Source: Prauserella flavalba (lineage in GTDB: Bacteria > Actinomycetota > Actinomycetes > Mycobacteriales > Pseudonocardiaceae). Taken from it: DNA of 64,000 bases. Of the stretch, positions 47,754-60,780 are shown one piece after another. The stretch is from NCBI RefSeq assembly GCF_003202235.1, contig NZ_MASU01000009.1:312501-376500 (forward strand), written 5' to 3'. The position numbers were made by a program, and so were the translations under genes. The notes beneath the pieces were generated by a model. The model saw only the letters and a program-made list of their open reading frames with translations. It was not told where the DNA came from and did no database searches. How positions within the stretch are numbered: the first letter of the stretch is position 1; every line of letters begins with the position of its first letter.

Positions 47754-47823
47754 CGGGACAAGGCTAACCACGGCGACGGTCCGGCCACGGTGCGGGACCG
47801 GCGTGCTCCCGTACCGTGGAGGC

Positions 47824-47946
47824 ATGCAGCTCGCACAGACCTTCTCCGGGTTCGAGTCGACGGCGCTGGCGCTCGCCTCGATCGTGGCCGTGAGTGCGAC
47901 ACTGGTCGTGCTGGTGGTCAACTACCGCCGCAACCGGCGGAAGTGA
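47824..47946 (+). CDS. Small single-helix membrane protein
   Basis: A 40-residue frame: short polar start (MQLAQTFSGFEST), one hydrophobic helix of about 20 residues (ALALASIVAVSATLVVLVV) and a basic end (NYRRNRRK), giving cytosolic-C topology. GGAGG precedes the ATG but only one base away, which weakens the call. It is divergent from DUF3046 and ends 3 bases before the convergent Hsp70-like gene. No family recognised. Confidence 0.45.
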   Translation: MQLAQTFSGFESTALALASIVAVSATLVVLVVNYRRNRRK

Positions 47947-47949
47947 CGG

Positions 47950-49851
47950 CTACTCGCCCGGCTGCACGTTCCGCTCGAAGTAGTCGGCCAAGGCACCCGG
48001 CTTGGTCGACTCGCCCTCTCCCGTGGCGTTGACCTGGTAGATGAACCCGGACAGCGGGCGGTCGTCGACCGTGAACACCAGCACGGAGGAGTTCCGCCCC
48101 GCCGAGGCCGAGTAGCTGCCCTCGAGCGCGTTGCCACCCCAGTCGGCCTCCACCCGGTCGCCGCCGCCCGTGCGGTTCAGCAGCCCGTCGGTGTACTGCT
48201 TCAGCACGTCACGCGACGAGCCGTGCAGGTAGGTGACCTGCGCCCCCGCGAGGCCCGGCGCGGAGCAGGTCACGGTGACCCCCAGCTCCTCCTCGTTCGC
48301 CGCCGCGGCCGGGCCGGTCCCGGTGCCGGGGCCGCACTGGCTGGTGTCGGCGAGGTCGCCCGCGAGCTGCCGCAGGCAGCCCGTGAAGCCCTGCTGGTCG
48401 GTCTGGCCCGGCTCGCGGCACTCCTCCGCCGTGTAGGTCGTGACCGACGACGAGGGCCACAGGAAGAAGGCCGTCCCGGCCGCGATCAGCACCACGGCCG
48501 CGATCGCGGCCCCGATGAGCACCTTCCTCCGGTTCTTCCCTGCCTTGCCGTCGGGCGCCGCCGGGTACGACGGGAAGTTCGCCTGCGGCGCGTGCTGGGT
48601 GGCCAGCGCGGGCTGCGGGCCGCTGTTCGGGTACGCGGCCTGCTGCTGGTAGGGCGCGTATCCGGGCACCGCGGCGACCTGCGGCGGACGGTGCGGGCCG
48701 GTGGCGGCGGGGGCGGGCTGGGGCGGTGCCACGCCCGCCGAGGCGACCTGTCCCTCGACGTTCTGGGTGCGCATGCTGATGCCGTCGGAGGCCACGTGGT
48801 GCGCGCCGAGCGCCACGGCGGTCTCGGGCTGGTCGAGGCTGGAGGGCACCACGCCGAGCTTCTCCGCGAGGAGCGTGCCCACCAGCGGCAGCCTGCTCGA
48901 CCCGCCGACCAGGTAGATGCCGGCCAGCCGGTCGGGGCTCAGCCCCGCCGCGCGGACCGTCCTGGCGAGCAGCTCGACACTGCGGAGCATGGCCGGCCGG
49001 ACGAGCGCCTCCAGCTCCGCCCTGGTGACGAGCACGTCGGTGAACGGCTCCGGCATCGGGACCTCGGTCTGCGGCAGCCTCGACAGTGCCTCCTTGGCGG
49101 CCTTGACGTCCTCCTGGAGCGTGCGCCGGGTGCGCCGGTCGGCCGTGGACTCCGGGCGCAGAAGCCGCTGCCAGTGCTGCGGGTCGCGGTGGGAGACCTC
49201 GCGCCCGACGTGGACGAGCAATGCCTGGTCGACGTCCAGACCGCCGAGGTCGGGGAGCCCGTCCTCGGCCAGCACGGTGTAACCGTTCTGCGTGGCGCCG
49301 ACGACGGCGACGTCGAACGTGCCCGCGCCCAGGTCGTAGACGGCGAGTGTCTGCCCGGGGCCGAGTGCCTTGCCGGGGAACGACGCGAAGTGCGCGGCGG
49401 CCGCCACGGGCTCGGGCACGAGCGAGACGGAGCCCGTCATGCCGGCCAGCCGCGCGGCCGAGAGCAGGACGTTGCGGCGGACGGGGCCCCACTGCGCGGG
49501 ATGGGTCAGCCGGATCTCGTCGGGCTGCTCGCCGCCGAGCTGCCGGGAGGTCTCGTCGAGCACGCGCCGCAGGACCGCGGCCAGCGCCTCGTTCACCGGG
49601 ACGACGTCGGTGCCGAGCAGCAGGGTCTGCTCGTCGACCCTGCGCTTCGGGTTGGGTTCGAACCGGGTCGGGTCCAGCCGGGCGCGCCGCTCGGCGTCCC
49701 TGCCCACGACGAGAGTGCCGTCCTCCTCGGCGAAGACCGCGGAGGGCATCGTGGCGGAACCGTCGACCTCGACGACGCGGGGCGGGCGACCGTGTGCGGA
49801 CAGGACGGCGACGGTGTTGGACGTACCGAGATCCACGGACAGAATCCGCAC
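47950..49851 (-). CDS. Membrane-anchored Hsp70-like protein with extracytoplasmic domain
   Basis: A 633-residue protein. Residues 1-350 form an Hsp70/actin-type ATPase with phosphate-1 (VDLGTSNTVAVL), phosphate-2 (YDLGAGTFDVAVVG) and adenosine (YLVGGSSRLP) motifs. There is no standard DnaK substrate-binding domain. Instead a Pro/Gln-rich linker (about 365-435) leads to a membrane helix (about 443-465) and a 168-residue outer domain with three or four Cys. Such fusions could couple cytosolic ATP turnover to an outer sensor. Divergent from lhr. Confidence 0.88.
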   Translation of the reverse strand: MRILSVDLGTSNTVAVLSAHGRPPRVVEVDGSATMPSAVFAEEDGTLVVGRDAERRARLDPTRFEPNPKRRVDEQTLLLGTDVVPVNEALAAVLRRVLDETSRQLGGEQPDEIRLTHPAQWGPVRRNVLLSAARLAGMTGSVSLVPEPVAAAAHFASFPGKALGPGQTLAVYDLGAGTFDVAVVGATQNGYTVLAEDGLPDLGGLDVDQALLVHVGREVSHRDPQHWQRLLRPESTADRRTRRTLQEDVKAAKEALSRLPQTEVPMPEPFTDVLVTRAELEALVRPAMLRSVELLARTVRAAGLSPDRLAGIYLVGGSSRLPLVGTLLAEKLGVVPSSLDQPETAVALGAHHVASDGISMRTQNVEGQVASAGVAPPQPAPAATGPHRPPQVAAVPGYAPYQQQAAYPNSGPQPALATQHAPQANFPSYPAAPDGKAGKNRRKVLIGAAIAAVVLIAAGTAFFLWPSSSVTTYTAEECREPGQTDQQGFTGCLRQLAGDLADTSQCGPGTGTGPAAAANEEELGVTVTCSAPGLAGAQVTYLHGSSRDVLKQYTDGLLNRTGGGDRVEADWGGNALEGSYSASAGRNSSVLVFTVDDRPLSGFIYQVNATGEGESTKPGALADYFERNVQPGE

Positions 49852-49981
49852 AGTTCTCCCCTTGTTGATGTCGCGAAGCTCGCGGTGATGCTCCCACGTC
49901 CGCGCTCACGGCGTGGACCGACCCGGCGATTTCCCTGCTCAGGACGGGTACGCGCGGAAACTGTCGGTGGCCGGGCGCATC

Positions 49982-54601
<4,620 letters not shown>

Positions 54602-54649
54602 CCACCCGCGTCCTAAGCTGCACGGCGACGTGTGGAAAGGACCCCGACG

Positions 54650-55150
54650 ATGGCCATGCGCGACCTGCGCTACTTCGGTGACCCGGTGCTGAAGACCGTG
54701 GCGGACCCGGTGACCCGGTTCGACGCCTCGGTGAAGGCCCTGGTCGACGACCTCCTCGAGACCGTCGACCTGCCCGGCAGGGCGGGGCTCGCCGCGCCGC
54801 AGATCGGCGTGAGCCTGCGGGCGTTCAGCTACAACGTGAAGGGCGAGCTCGGCTACGTGCTGAACCCGGAGATCGTGGAGCTCTCCGAGGAGACGCAGGA
54901 GGTCACGGAGGGCTGTCTGTCGGTGCCCGAACTGTGGTTCACCACCGTGCGGGCGCGGCACGCGGTCGTCCGCGGCGTCGACCTGCGCAACGAGCCGGTG
55001 ACCGTGGAGGGCAGCGGGCTCATGGCGCAGTGCCTGCAGCACGAGACCGATCACCTCGACGGCAAGCTCTACCTCGACCGGCTCGACAAGGACCAGCGAC
55101 GGCAGGCACTGCGCGAAGCGCGCCAGCGCGACTGGTTCTGGTCCCGCTGA
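54650..55150 (+). CDS. def: Peptide deformylase
   Basis: A 166-residue metalloenzyme removing the N-formyl group from nascent proteins. All three motifs are present: GLAAPQIG (46-53), EGCLS (87-91, metal Cys89) and HETDHLDG (131-138, metal His131 and His135, catalytic Glu132). The ATG at 54650 ([10 protein letters not shown]) follows GGAAAGGA. It may be co-transcribed with lhr. The 228-base gap that follows contains no gene. Confidence 0.97.
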   Translation: MAMRDLRYFGDPVLKTVADPVTRFDASVKALVDDLLETVDLPGRAGLAAPQIGVSLRAFSYNVKGELGYVLNPEIVELSEETQEVTEGCLSVPELWFTTVRARHAVVRGVDLRNEPVTVEGSGLMAQCLQHETDHLDGKLYLDRLDKDQRRQALREARQRDWFWSR

Positions 55151-55378
55151 CAAATCGCTCGACAACGCTCTGGAATAGTGATCTGACGGTGTGCGACCAG
55201 CGCACTTTATGAGTGCGTCGTGATCTGCCGGTTATACCGCCGAACGGCGTAACTCACTCGGGTAAAGTCCCAGGTTGCTTCGCCTGCCCTGTGGCCATCA
55301 CCACTCGTTCGTGACTTCGCCGTTGTCAGTTCGTAATCTGGCCGAGCTCTTGCCGTAATCGATTTTTCGAGGACAGAA

Positions 55379-56083
55379 ATGGCCGGCCGACATCGTGCGA
55401 AAAGATCGCCCTCCTGGGCAAAACCGACCGCGCTGGGCGTAGGCGCGGCGAGCATGCTCGCCTTCACAGTCTGGTTCACCAGTGGGCTGTGGGGCAACGA
55501 CACCGAGAACGGCGGAGGCGGCGCGGCCGCGCTCGCCGCCTCCGCGGGACCGACCGAACAGCACCGGCTCGTGAAACCATCCCCCACCACGAGCCGGAAG
55601 CCGGTTCCGACCAGCACGACGACTACACCCCCGCCCTCCCCCTCCCCGACCCCGACAACGACCACGGAGAGCTCCAGCGAAGAGCCTCCGCCCCCGCCTC
55701 CTCCGCCACCACCGCCCCCGCCCGAGTCCTGCTCGACCGAGCTCGAGGGCACGCAGCCTCACGTCGCGCAGGTGGGCAACCACGTGCTGACGAAGTTCGA
55801 GGTCGACTCCGTCGGCGGCGTCGGCAGCCGGTCCGGCGCGAGCGACCACCCCTCCGGGCTGGCGCTCGACTTCATGGTCGACTCGGCCACCGGTGACCAG
55901 ATCGCCGACTACGTCCTGGCTCACCAGGAGGAGTTCGGCGTGACCTACGTGATCTGGGAACAGCAGTACAACGACGGCAGCGGCTGGTCGATGATGGAGG
56001 ACCGCGGCAGCGCGACCGCGAACCACTACGACCACGTCCACGTCTCCTTCGAGGAGAGCGCCGACGTGTCCGTCACCTGCTGA
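55379..56083 (+). CDS. Secreted or anchored protein with Pro-rich stalk and ARB_07466-like domain
   Basis: A 234-residue protein. A basic N-terminus and one hydrophobic segment (about 17-38) act as signal or anchor. A long Thr/Pro/Ser-rich stalk (about 65-115) includes a run of 13 prolines. The C-terminal globular domain (about 117-234) has SGLALDFMVD and HYDHVHVSF, as in ARB_07466-type domains of the D-Ala-D-Ala-carboxypeptidase-like fold, with Asp and His suited to zinc binding. GAGGACAG precedes the ATG. Probably acts on or in the cell wall; activity unproven. Confidence 0.8.
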   Translation: MAGRHRAKRSPSWAKPTALGVGAASMLAFTVWFTSGLWGNDTENGGGGAAALAASAGPTEQHRLVKPSPTTSRKPVPTSTTTTPPPSPSPTPTTTTESSSEEPPPPPPPPPPPPPESCSTELEGTQPHVAQVGNHVLTKFEVDSVGGVGSRSGASDHPSGLALDFMVDSATGDQIADYVLAHQEEFGVTYVIWEQQYNDGSGWSMMEDRGSATANHYDHVHVSFEESADVSVTC

Positions 56084-56092
56084 CGAGCGGCG

Positions 56093-56155
56093 AGGAGCGC
56101 GCTGACCAACCGCTGCCCCTGCTGCGCGACGGGCGGGGTCGTTCAGCACGCTCCT
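56093..56155. terminator. Inverted repeat between convergent genes
   Basis: AGGAGCGCGCTGA (56093-56105) and TCAGCACGCTCCT (56143-56155) pair with one mismatch across a GC-rich 37-base loop, between stops at 56083 and 56154. Candidate bidirectional terminator. Confidence 0.5.
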
Positions 56156-57251
56156 AGAGGACGATCCGCAGGACACCTCTCTCATCGGGGGCGGGTGCAG
56201 GCGAGAGCCCTGCCCGGAGAGCTGTCCTGCGGATTCCGTCTTCCCCGGGCAGGCACAGCGCGACGAGCTCGCGGTGCCCTCGCGCGGCGGCGAGCACGGC
56301 CAGCCTGCGCAGGAGCGCGGTGCCGAGCCCGTTGCGCTGCCACGCGTCCTCCACGAGCAGTGAGATCTCCGCCGGGCCACCGCCCGGCTCGGGAATCAGC
56401 TGGCCGAGCGCGACCACGTCCCGTCCGCAAACGGCCACGACGCTGACCCCGCGCGGCGGGACCAGCAGCCGGTGCAGCCAGCGGCGCGGCACGGTGCGCA
56501 GGCCGGTGTGGTAGCGGTGGAACAGGGTCCGTGTCGAGCACCGGCCGTGCAGCGCCAAAAGTGCGTCGGCGTCACCGGGCCTGGCCTCGCGCAGCACGAC
56601 GGTCGCACCGTCGGTGCAGGTCTCGACCGTGGGCCCGGAGACGTTGGCGCGCACGGCCGCCAGCAGTCCGAGCAGCGCGCCCGCCCTCGCCAGCTCCTGC
56701 TGCAGGAACGGCGCCCACAGCCTGCGGGCGACAAGCGCGTCACCCTCTCCCGCGGGGAAGACCGCGCGGTGCCCGCCCTCGGTCCGGCCCGGGTTGGCCT
56801 CGGCGGACGGCACCACGGTGACCAGATCCGCCGCGAGGACCTCCCGCACCGCATCGGCGAGGCCCGCCGGATCGGCGACGACACGGCCCGCCGCGGCCAG
56901 CCCGGCCGCCGACGAGTCGACCAGCTCCCGCACGTCGGCGTCGGTGATGCCGAGGCATTCGCAGTCCTCGTTCTCGATGGCCTCGACCAGGTGCGCGCGC
57001 GTCAGGCCCACGGCCGGCCTGATGACGATCTCGTCGAGCACCCCTTCCGGTACCGCCAGCACGGCGAGACCGAGGATGTTGCACTCCAGGTCCGCGAGCC
57101 GGATCGCGACCCGGGCCAGCGTGCCGGGCCGGTCGTCCATGCGGACGCGCAGCCTCCACGTGACCGAGGTCCGGTCGGCCTCCCGCACTTCGTCGAGCCA
57201 GGCACGGGGAATCTCCGAACGCGCGGTGGTCCGGGCACGGCGGATGTCCAT
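56154..57251 (-). CDS. ACT-domain/GNAT acetyltransferase fusion
   Basis: A 365-residue protein. The N-terminal ACT domain (about 33-104; VTWRLRVRMDDRPGTLARVAIRLADLECNILGL) would bind a small ligand, usually an amino acid. A middle region (about 110-210) is of unclear fold. The C-terminal GNAT domain (about 216-365) has acetyl-CoA loop AWQRNGLGTALLRRL. The order resembles amino-acid-regulated protein lysine acetyltransferases described in actinobacteria. The start is the ATG at 57251 with GGGGAG ten bases upstream; an in-frame GTG at 57260 is too close to it. Target proteins unknown. Confidence 0.85.
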   Translation of the reverse strand: MDIRRARTTARSEIPRAWLDEVREADRTSVTWRLRVRMDDRPGTLARVAIRLADLECNILGLAVLAVPEGVLDEIVIRPAVGLTRAHLVEAIENEDCECLGITDADVRELVDSSAAGLAAAGRVVADPAGLADAVREVLAADLVTVVPSAEANPGRTEGGHRAVFPAGEGDALVARRLWAPFLQQELARAGALLGLLAAVRANVSGPTVETCTDGATVVLREARPGDADALLALHGRCSTRTLFHRYHTGLRTVPRRWLHRLLVPPRGVSVVAVCGRDVVALGQLIPEPGGGPAEISLLVEDAWQRNGLGTALLRRLAVLAAARGHRELVALCLPGEDGIRRTALRAGLSPAPAPDERGVLRIVL

Positions 57252-57367
57252 GCCATCCACGCTCCCCGGACGTTGTTGCTGGTCGGCGGCAGAGGTGTTT
57301 CGCGCGTGTCAGCGTTGCCGCGGGTGCGCAACGCAACGGAAACACGCTCCGTGAGCAGATCCGAGGT

Positions 57368-58039
57368 TCAGACCGGAGCCACGACCGGGATCTCGTTACC
57401 CTCCGGATCGGTGACCCCCGCACCCGGCGACTCACCGGGCTCTGCGGACACGGCGAGGCGCCACCTCGACCCCGTGTGCTCGGCGTCCTCGTTGCGCAGC
57501 AGCTCCAGCCACGGTCCGCGACGGCCGGGCTCCCGCAGGCTCACAAACTGAGAATGACGCCGCACCACGTCCCAGCCGCTGACCGAGGACCAGAACTCCC
57601 CGAGCACCGCCGGTTCGCGCACGTCCACGACAACGGCCGCCAGCGCACCGGTGCCGGCGTACTCCTCACGCGGTTCGAGCACGCAGAACTCGTTGCCCTC
57701 GGGGTCGGCGAGCACCACCCACGGCACGGCGGTCTGCCCGATGTCGGCAGTGGTGGCGCCACGGGCAAGCGCATCGTCCACGATGGACCGTTGCCGCTCC
57801 GGGCTCGCACTGGCCAGATCGAGGTGAACCCGGTTCTTGGCCGTCTTGGGTCCCGGTGCGGGCACGAAGACCAGCGACAGCCCGCAGCCATCCGCCTTCG
57901 GCGCCCGCACCGTGACCGCACCCTCAACGTCCGCCTCGTCCTCAGGCACCACCTCCCAACCCAGGAGCCCGGACCAGAACGCGGCGAGCACCGGCGGCTG
58001 TCGCGCGTCCACCACGAGATGCGCCAGACGAGTTGCCAT
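57368..58039 (-). CDS. VOC (glyoxalase-like) protein with two modules
   Basis: A 223-residue protein made of two VOC repeats. The first (about 1-122) ends VVLADPEGNEFCVLEP; the second (about 130-223) ends VTDPEGNEIPVV. Both contain FW near their start (LAAFWSGLLGW, LGEFWSSVSGW). The ATG at 58039 begins MATRLAHLVVDA. Members bind metals or antibiotics or catalyse varied reactions, so function cannot be assigned. It lies 54 bases after the mycothiol-enzyme gene on the same strand. Confidence 0.82.
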   Translation of the reverse strand: MATRLAHLVVDARQPPVLAAFWSGLLGWEVVPEDEADVEGAVTVRAPKADGCGLSLVFVPAPGPKTAKNRVHLDLASASPERQRSIVDDALARGATTADIGQTAVPWVVLADPEGNEFCVLEPREEYAGTGALAAVVVDVREPAVLGEFWSSVSGWDVVRRHSQFVSLREPGRRGPWLELLRNEDAEHTGSRWRLAVSAEPGESPGAGVTDPEGNEIPVVAPV

Positions 58040-58093
58040 ACGGGCAATCTAGCGACCGGCCACGACAACGGATGTTGCTTCCCCACAAACCCG

Positions 58094-58861
58094 TCATCGC
58101 GTCGCCAGCCTCATCAGCGCCCACAACTGCCCGACCGCGTCGTCGTCACCGTCCACGTGCACCGCGCCCAGCCGCTGCCTGCCCCACAGCCACAGGTAGA
58201 CCGTGACCGGTGACTCGGAGACGACCGCGTCGGCCCGCGATGCTTCGGCATCGGAGCAGCGCCACGCGACCGTGTCCGTGGGCCCCGCCCTGGCGATCCA
58301 GCTGTACCCGCCGGTGCACACGCCCACCGAGCTCTCCCTGGTGCCGCTGAGGCCCAGCATCCCGAGCCGGTGGCCGAACCACACGGCGAGCGCCTCGTCG
58401 ATCCCGTCGAGCGCGATGTCGTCGGCGATCTGACCGAGGTCGAACCCCGCCGCGTCCTCGACGTCGACGCGGTGGATCGTGGACTCGTGTGCCATGCGGC
58501 GGCACCAGAACCCGTATGTCGGATCCGCGGGCCACCACGTGGCCGCCCGTTCACCGGGACCGTGCCAGCGCAGCACCTCGTCCAGATCCACGAACCCCTG
58601 CCGCAGGTAGCTTTCGACCGTCTGGCCCGGCGCGGGATCCCGCTGCCACTCCGTGGGCCTGCGTCCCTCGACCAGCCACGCCAGCGCGACGCGGTAGACA
58701 CTGCCCACGTGGCGGACCACCTCGCCGACCGTCCAACCCGGACTCATCGGCACCGGCACGTCGTGCGGCACCGCGCGCGCCGCCTCGATCAGCAGGTCGA
58801 CCTCGTACCCCATCGCGTCCAGCAGCCTGCCGTGGTCGATCAGCGCCTGTCCCCGCATCAT
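58094..58861 (-). CDS. Maleylpyruvate-isomerase/DinB-fold mycothiol-dependent-type protein
   Basis: A 255-residue protein. The four-helix DinB-like N-domain starts LIDHGRLLDAMGYEVDLLIEAARAV and contains SPGWTVGEVVRHVGSVYRVALAWLVEG; the later AHESTIHRVDVEDAAG supplies another His, together a plausible metal site. A C-terminal SCP2-like domain follows (about 165-255). The ATG at 58861 overlaps the HEPN-type gene stop (ATGA), so they are coupled and both lie behind the SOS box. Mycothiol dependence is inferred from the family. Confidence 0.85.
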   Translation of the reverse strand: MMRGQALIDHGRLLDAMGYEVDLLIEAARAVPHDVPVPMSPGWTVGEVVRHVGSVYRVALAWLVEGRRPTEWQRDPAPGQTVESYLRQGFVDLDEVLRWHGPGERAATWWPADPTYGFWCRRMAHESTIHRVDVEDAAGFDLGQIADDIALDGIDEALAVWFGHRLGMLGLSGTRESSVGVCTGGYSWIARAGPTDTVAWRCSDAEASRADAVVSESPVTVYLWLWGRQRLGAVHVDGDDDAVGQLWALMRLATR

Positions 58862-59373
58862 CCGCTCCGGCGCCGGTGAACGTGCGGCCGCGCACCGCAG
58901 TGGGCGGCCCGTTCCACGGGATGACCGTGCACCACGCGGCCCGCGATCGACACGAACTGACCCGCCCGCGCGGACAGCTCGTCCGCGGCCTCGGCGGTGA
59001 TGCGCCGGGTGACGCCGGCCTGCGCCGCCGCCCGCCTCGCCGAATGCGCCGCGAAGAACCCAGCCCACTGCCGCAGCTCCGGCACGGCGCCCTCCAGCAG
59101 CGTCCACACGCTCTCCGGCTTCGCGCGGCCCCGGTGCGGGCGCCCGCGCGCGGCGAGGATCGCCGCCGCGGCCCGCAGCGCCGACAGGTACGCGGCGATG
59201 AACCGCTTGACCGGATCGGGCTCCCGGGCCGCCTCCGCCAGCCCGTGTTTCGCCTGGGTGAGCAGTGACACGGCGGCGGGCACCGCCGGCGGCCGCACCT
59301 CGAACGGCAGCGCGGGCTGCGTGGAGCCCTTGCGCGACCCCGGGCCACCGCGCGACGCGAACGCGACGGACAT
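58858..59373 (-). CDS. SAV_6107-type HEPN domain protein, SOS-controlled
   Basis: A 171-residue protein. The helical core (about 33-135; AVSLLTQAKHGLAEAAREPDPVKRFIAAYLSALRAAAAILAARG) fits the actinobacterial SAV_6107-type HEPN family. A canonical HEPN RNase motif (RxxxxH) is not obvious. The ATG at 59373 has GGGAGG upstream. A perfectly symmetric SOS box lies 118 bases upstream. The coupled downstream gene encodes a DinB-fold protein. The C-terminal 35 residues are basic and His-rich. Confidence 0.8.
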   Translation of the reverse strand: MSVAFASRGGPGSRKGSTQPALPFEVRPPAVPAAVSLLTQAKHGLAEAAREPDPVKRFIAAYLSALRAAAAILAARGRPHRGRAKPESVWTLLEGAVPELRQWAGFFAAHSARRAAAQAGVTRRITAEAADELSARAGQFVSIAGRVVHGHPVERAAHCGARPHVHRRRSG

Positions 59374-59490
59374 GGCCCACCTCCCTCTCTCGAACCGGAG
59401 ATGGAGCGCGACGGCCGACAATGGTCCCGGCGCGCAGATGCTTCCCCCATCCACGCGCCGGGGACCGACCGGAGAGCGCTCCACCGGGTG

Positions 59491-59506
59491 TCGAACGTAT
59501 GTTCGA
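59491..59506. promoter_or_regulatory. Perfect SOS box upstream of the HEPN/DinB-fold operon
   Basis: TCGAACGTATGTTCGA is fully palindromic and matches the actinobacterial LexA consensus. It lies between the HEPN gene (minus) and the YbaK gene (plus), 118 bases from the first and 105 from the second, so either could respond. Confidence 0.9.
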
Positions 59507-59611
59507 ACACCTCCAGATTAGCTCGCGGGCGGCGAGTGCTCAAGCCCAGGTGGGGTGGTCGACGGGCGATCTGCGTCGCACCCGACCGCCGTCCCGTGAT
59601 CTCATACGTGT

Positions 59612-60139
59612 ATGAGCACCCTCGACCACCCCGCGGTCGCCAAGGTCGCGGCTGCCCTCACCGAGGCCGGCCAGCACGCCGCCGCCGACGGCATCCGGAT
59701 CCTGCCCGCCGACGCGCGCACGGCGGCACTGGCGGCCGAGGCACTGGGCGTCGAGGTGGGCGCGATCGCCAACAGCCTCGTGTTCCGCGCCTCGTTCGAC
59801 GGCGAGCCCGACGCCCCGCTGCTCGCGCTGACCTCCGGCGCGCACCGCGCCGACCCGCGCACGCTCGCCGCGCTGACCGGGGCCACCGCGGTCGGCAAGG
59901 CCGACCCCGCGTTCGTCAAGGAGCACACCGGGCAGACCATCGGCGGCGTCGCGCCGGTCGGGCATCCCAGCAGGCTGATCACGCTGGTCGACACCGCGCT
60001 GCGGGCCTACGACGTGGTGTGGGCGGCGGCCGGGCACCCGAAGTCGGTGTACCCCACGACGTTCGAGGGTCTGCTCTCCGTCACCGTCGGCCGCGCGGCC
60101 GACGTCGCGGCCTCGCCCCCGGGGGACGGGCCGGCATGA
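59612..60139 (+). CDS. YbaK/EbsC-type aminoacyl-tRNA deacylase
   Basis: A 175-residue YbaK-fold protein that would hydrolyse mischarged aminoacyl-tRNA. Motifs: EALGVEVGAIANSLVF, LLALTSGAHRAD, ALTGATAVGKADPAFVKEHTGQTIGGVAPVGH (conserved Lys and GGVxP loop). The ATG is at 59612. It overlaps the following GNAT gene by 4 bases (ATGA). Confidence 0.92.
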   Translation: MSTLDHPAVAKVAAALTEAGQHAAADGIRILPADARTAALAAEALGVEVGAIANSLVFRASFDGEPDAPLLALTSGAHRADPRTLAALTGATAVGKADPAFVKEHTGQTIGGVAPVGHPSRLITLVDTALRAYDVVWAAAGHPKSVYPTTFEGLLSVTVGRAADVAASPPGDGPA

Positions 60140-60702
60140 CCGCGATGTCCTCCGGCTACGCCAAGCTCGCCCACCTCTCCGGCGACGAGTTCCGCGCCCG
60201 CCTGCCCGAGGCGCTGTCGCTCTACGTCGCCGCCATGAACTACCCCGAGGGCACCGCCGAGCAGCGCGCGCCGATGTGGCTCACCCACGCGCTGCGGGAC
60301 GGCTGGCGCTGCGTCGCCGCGCTCGACACCGACGACCGCCTCGTCGGCCTCGCCTACGGCTACCGCGGCACGCCCGGCCAGTGGTGGCACGAGCAGGTGC
60401 GCAGGGGCCTGTCGGGCCGCGAGGGCGACCAGGCCGCCGACGCGTGGCTCGGTGACTACTTCGAGCTGACCGAGATCCACGTCCGGCCCAGCAGCCAGGG
60501 CCGGGGTACCGGCGAGGACCTGCTGCGCACGCTCGTCGACGGCGTGCGGCAGCGGTACGTGCTGCTCTCCACGCCCGAGGGGACGAGCCGCGCGTGGAAG
60601 CTGTACCGCAGGCTCGGCTTCACCGACGTGCTCCGCGACTACTATTTCGCGGGCGATCCGCGCCCGTTCGCGATCCTCGGGCGCACGCTTCCCCTCGAGT
60701 AG
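60136..60702 (+). CDS. GNAT family N-acetyltransferase
   Basis: A 188-residue acetyltransferase with acetyl-CoA loop HVRPSSQGRGTGEDLLRTLV and a typical C-terminal LYRRLGFTDVLRDYYFAGD. The ATG overlaps the YbaK stop, indicating coupling. Substrate unknown. Confidence 0.88.
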   Translation: MTAMSSGYAKLAHLSGDEFRARLPEALSLYVAAMNYPEGTAEQRAPMWLTHALRDGWRCVAALDTDDRLVGLAYGYRGTPGQWWHEQVRRGLSGREGDQAADAWLGDYFELTEIHVRPSSQGRGTGEDLLRTLVDGVRQRYVLLSTPEGTSRAWKLYRRLGFTDVLRDYYFAGDPRPFAILGRTLPLE

Positions 60703-60780
60703 CCTGTGCGTTTCCCGAGAATGTCCCGATCCGCTGGGTTTTCCGGAACGCGGGGTCACCCTCGGCGCGTTGGGCGGGGC

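Noticed and set aside
55151-55378. Possible c-di-AMP (ydaO-type) riboswitch ahead of the secreted cell-wall-like protein
   Set aside because: Expected conserved blocks were not found; only a plain 228-base promoter-containing gap.
55680-55730. CCx-repeat tract as a microsatellite or contingency locus
   Set aside because: It encodes the poly-proline stalk of an otherwise intact secreted protein; codons vary (CCG, CCC, CCT, CCA), so slippage is unlikely.
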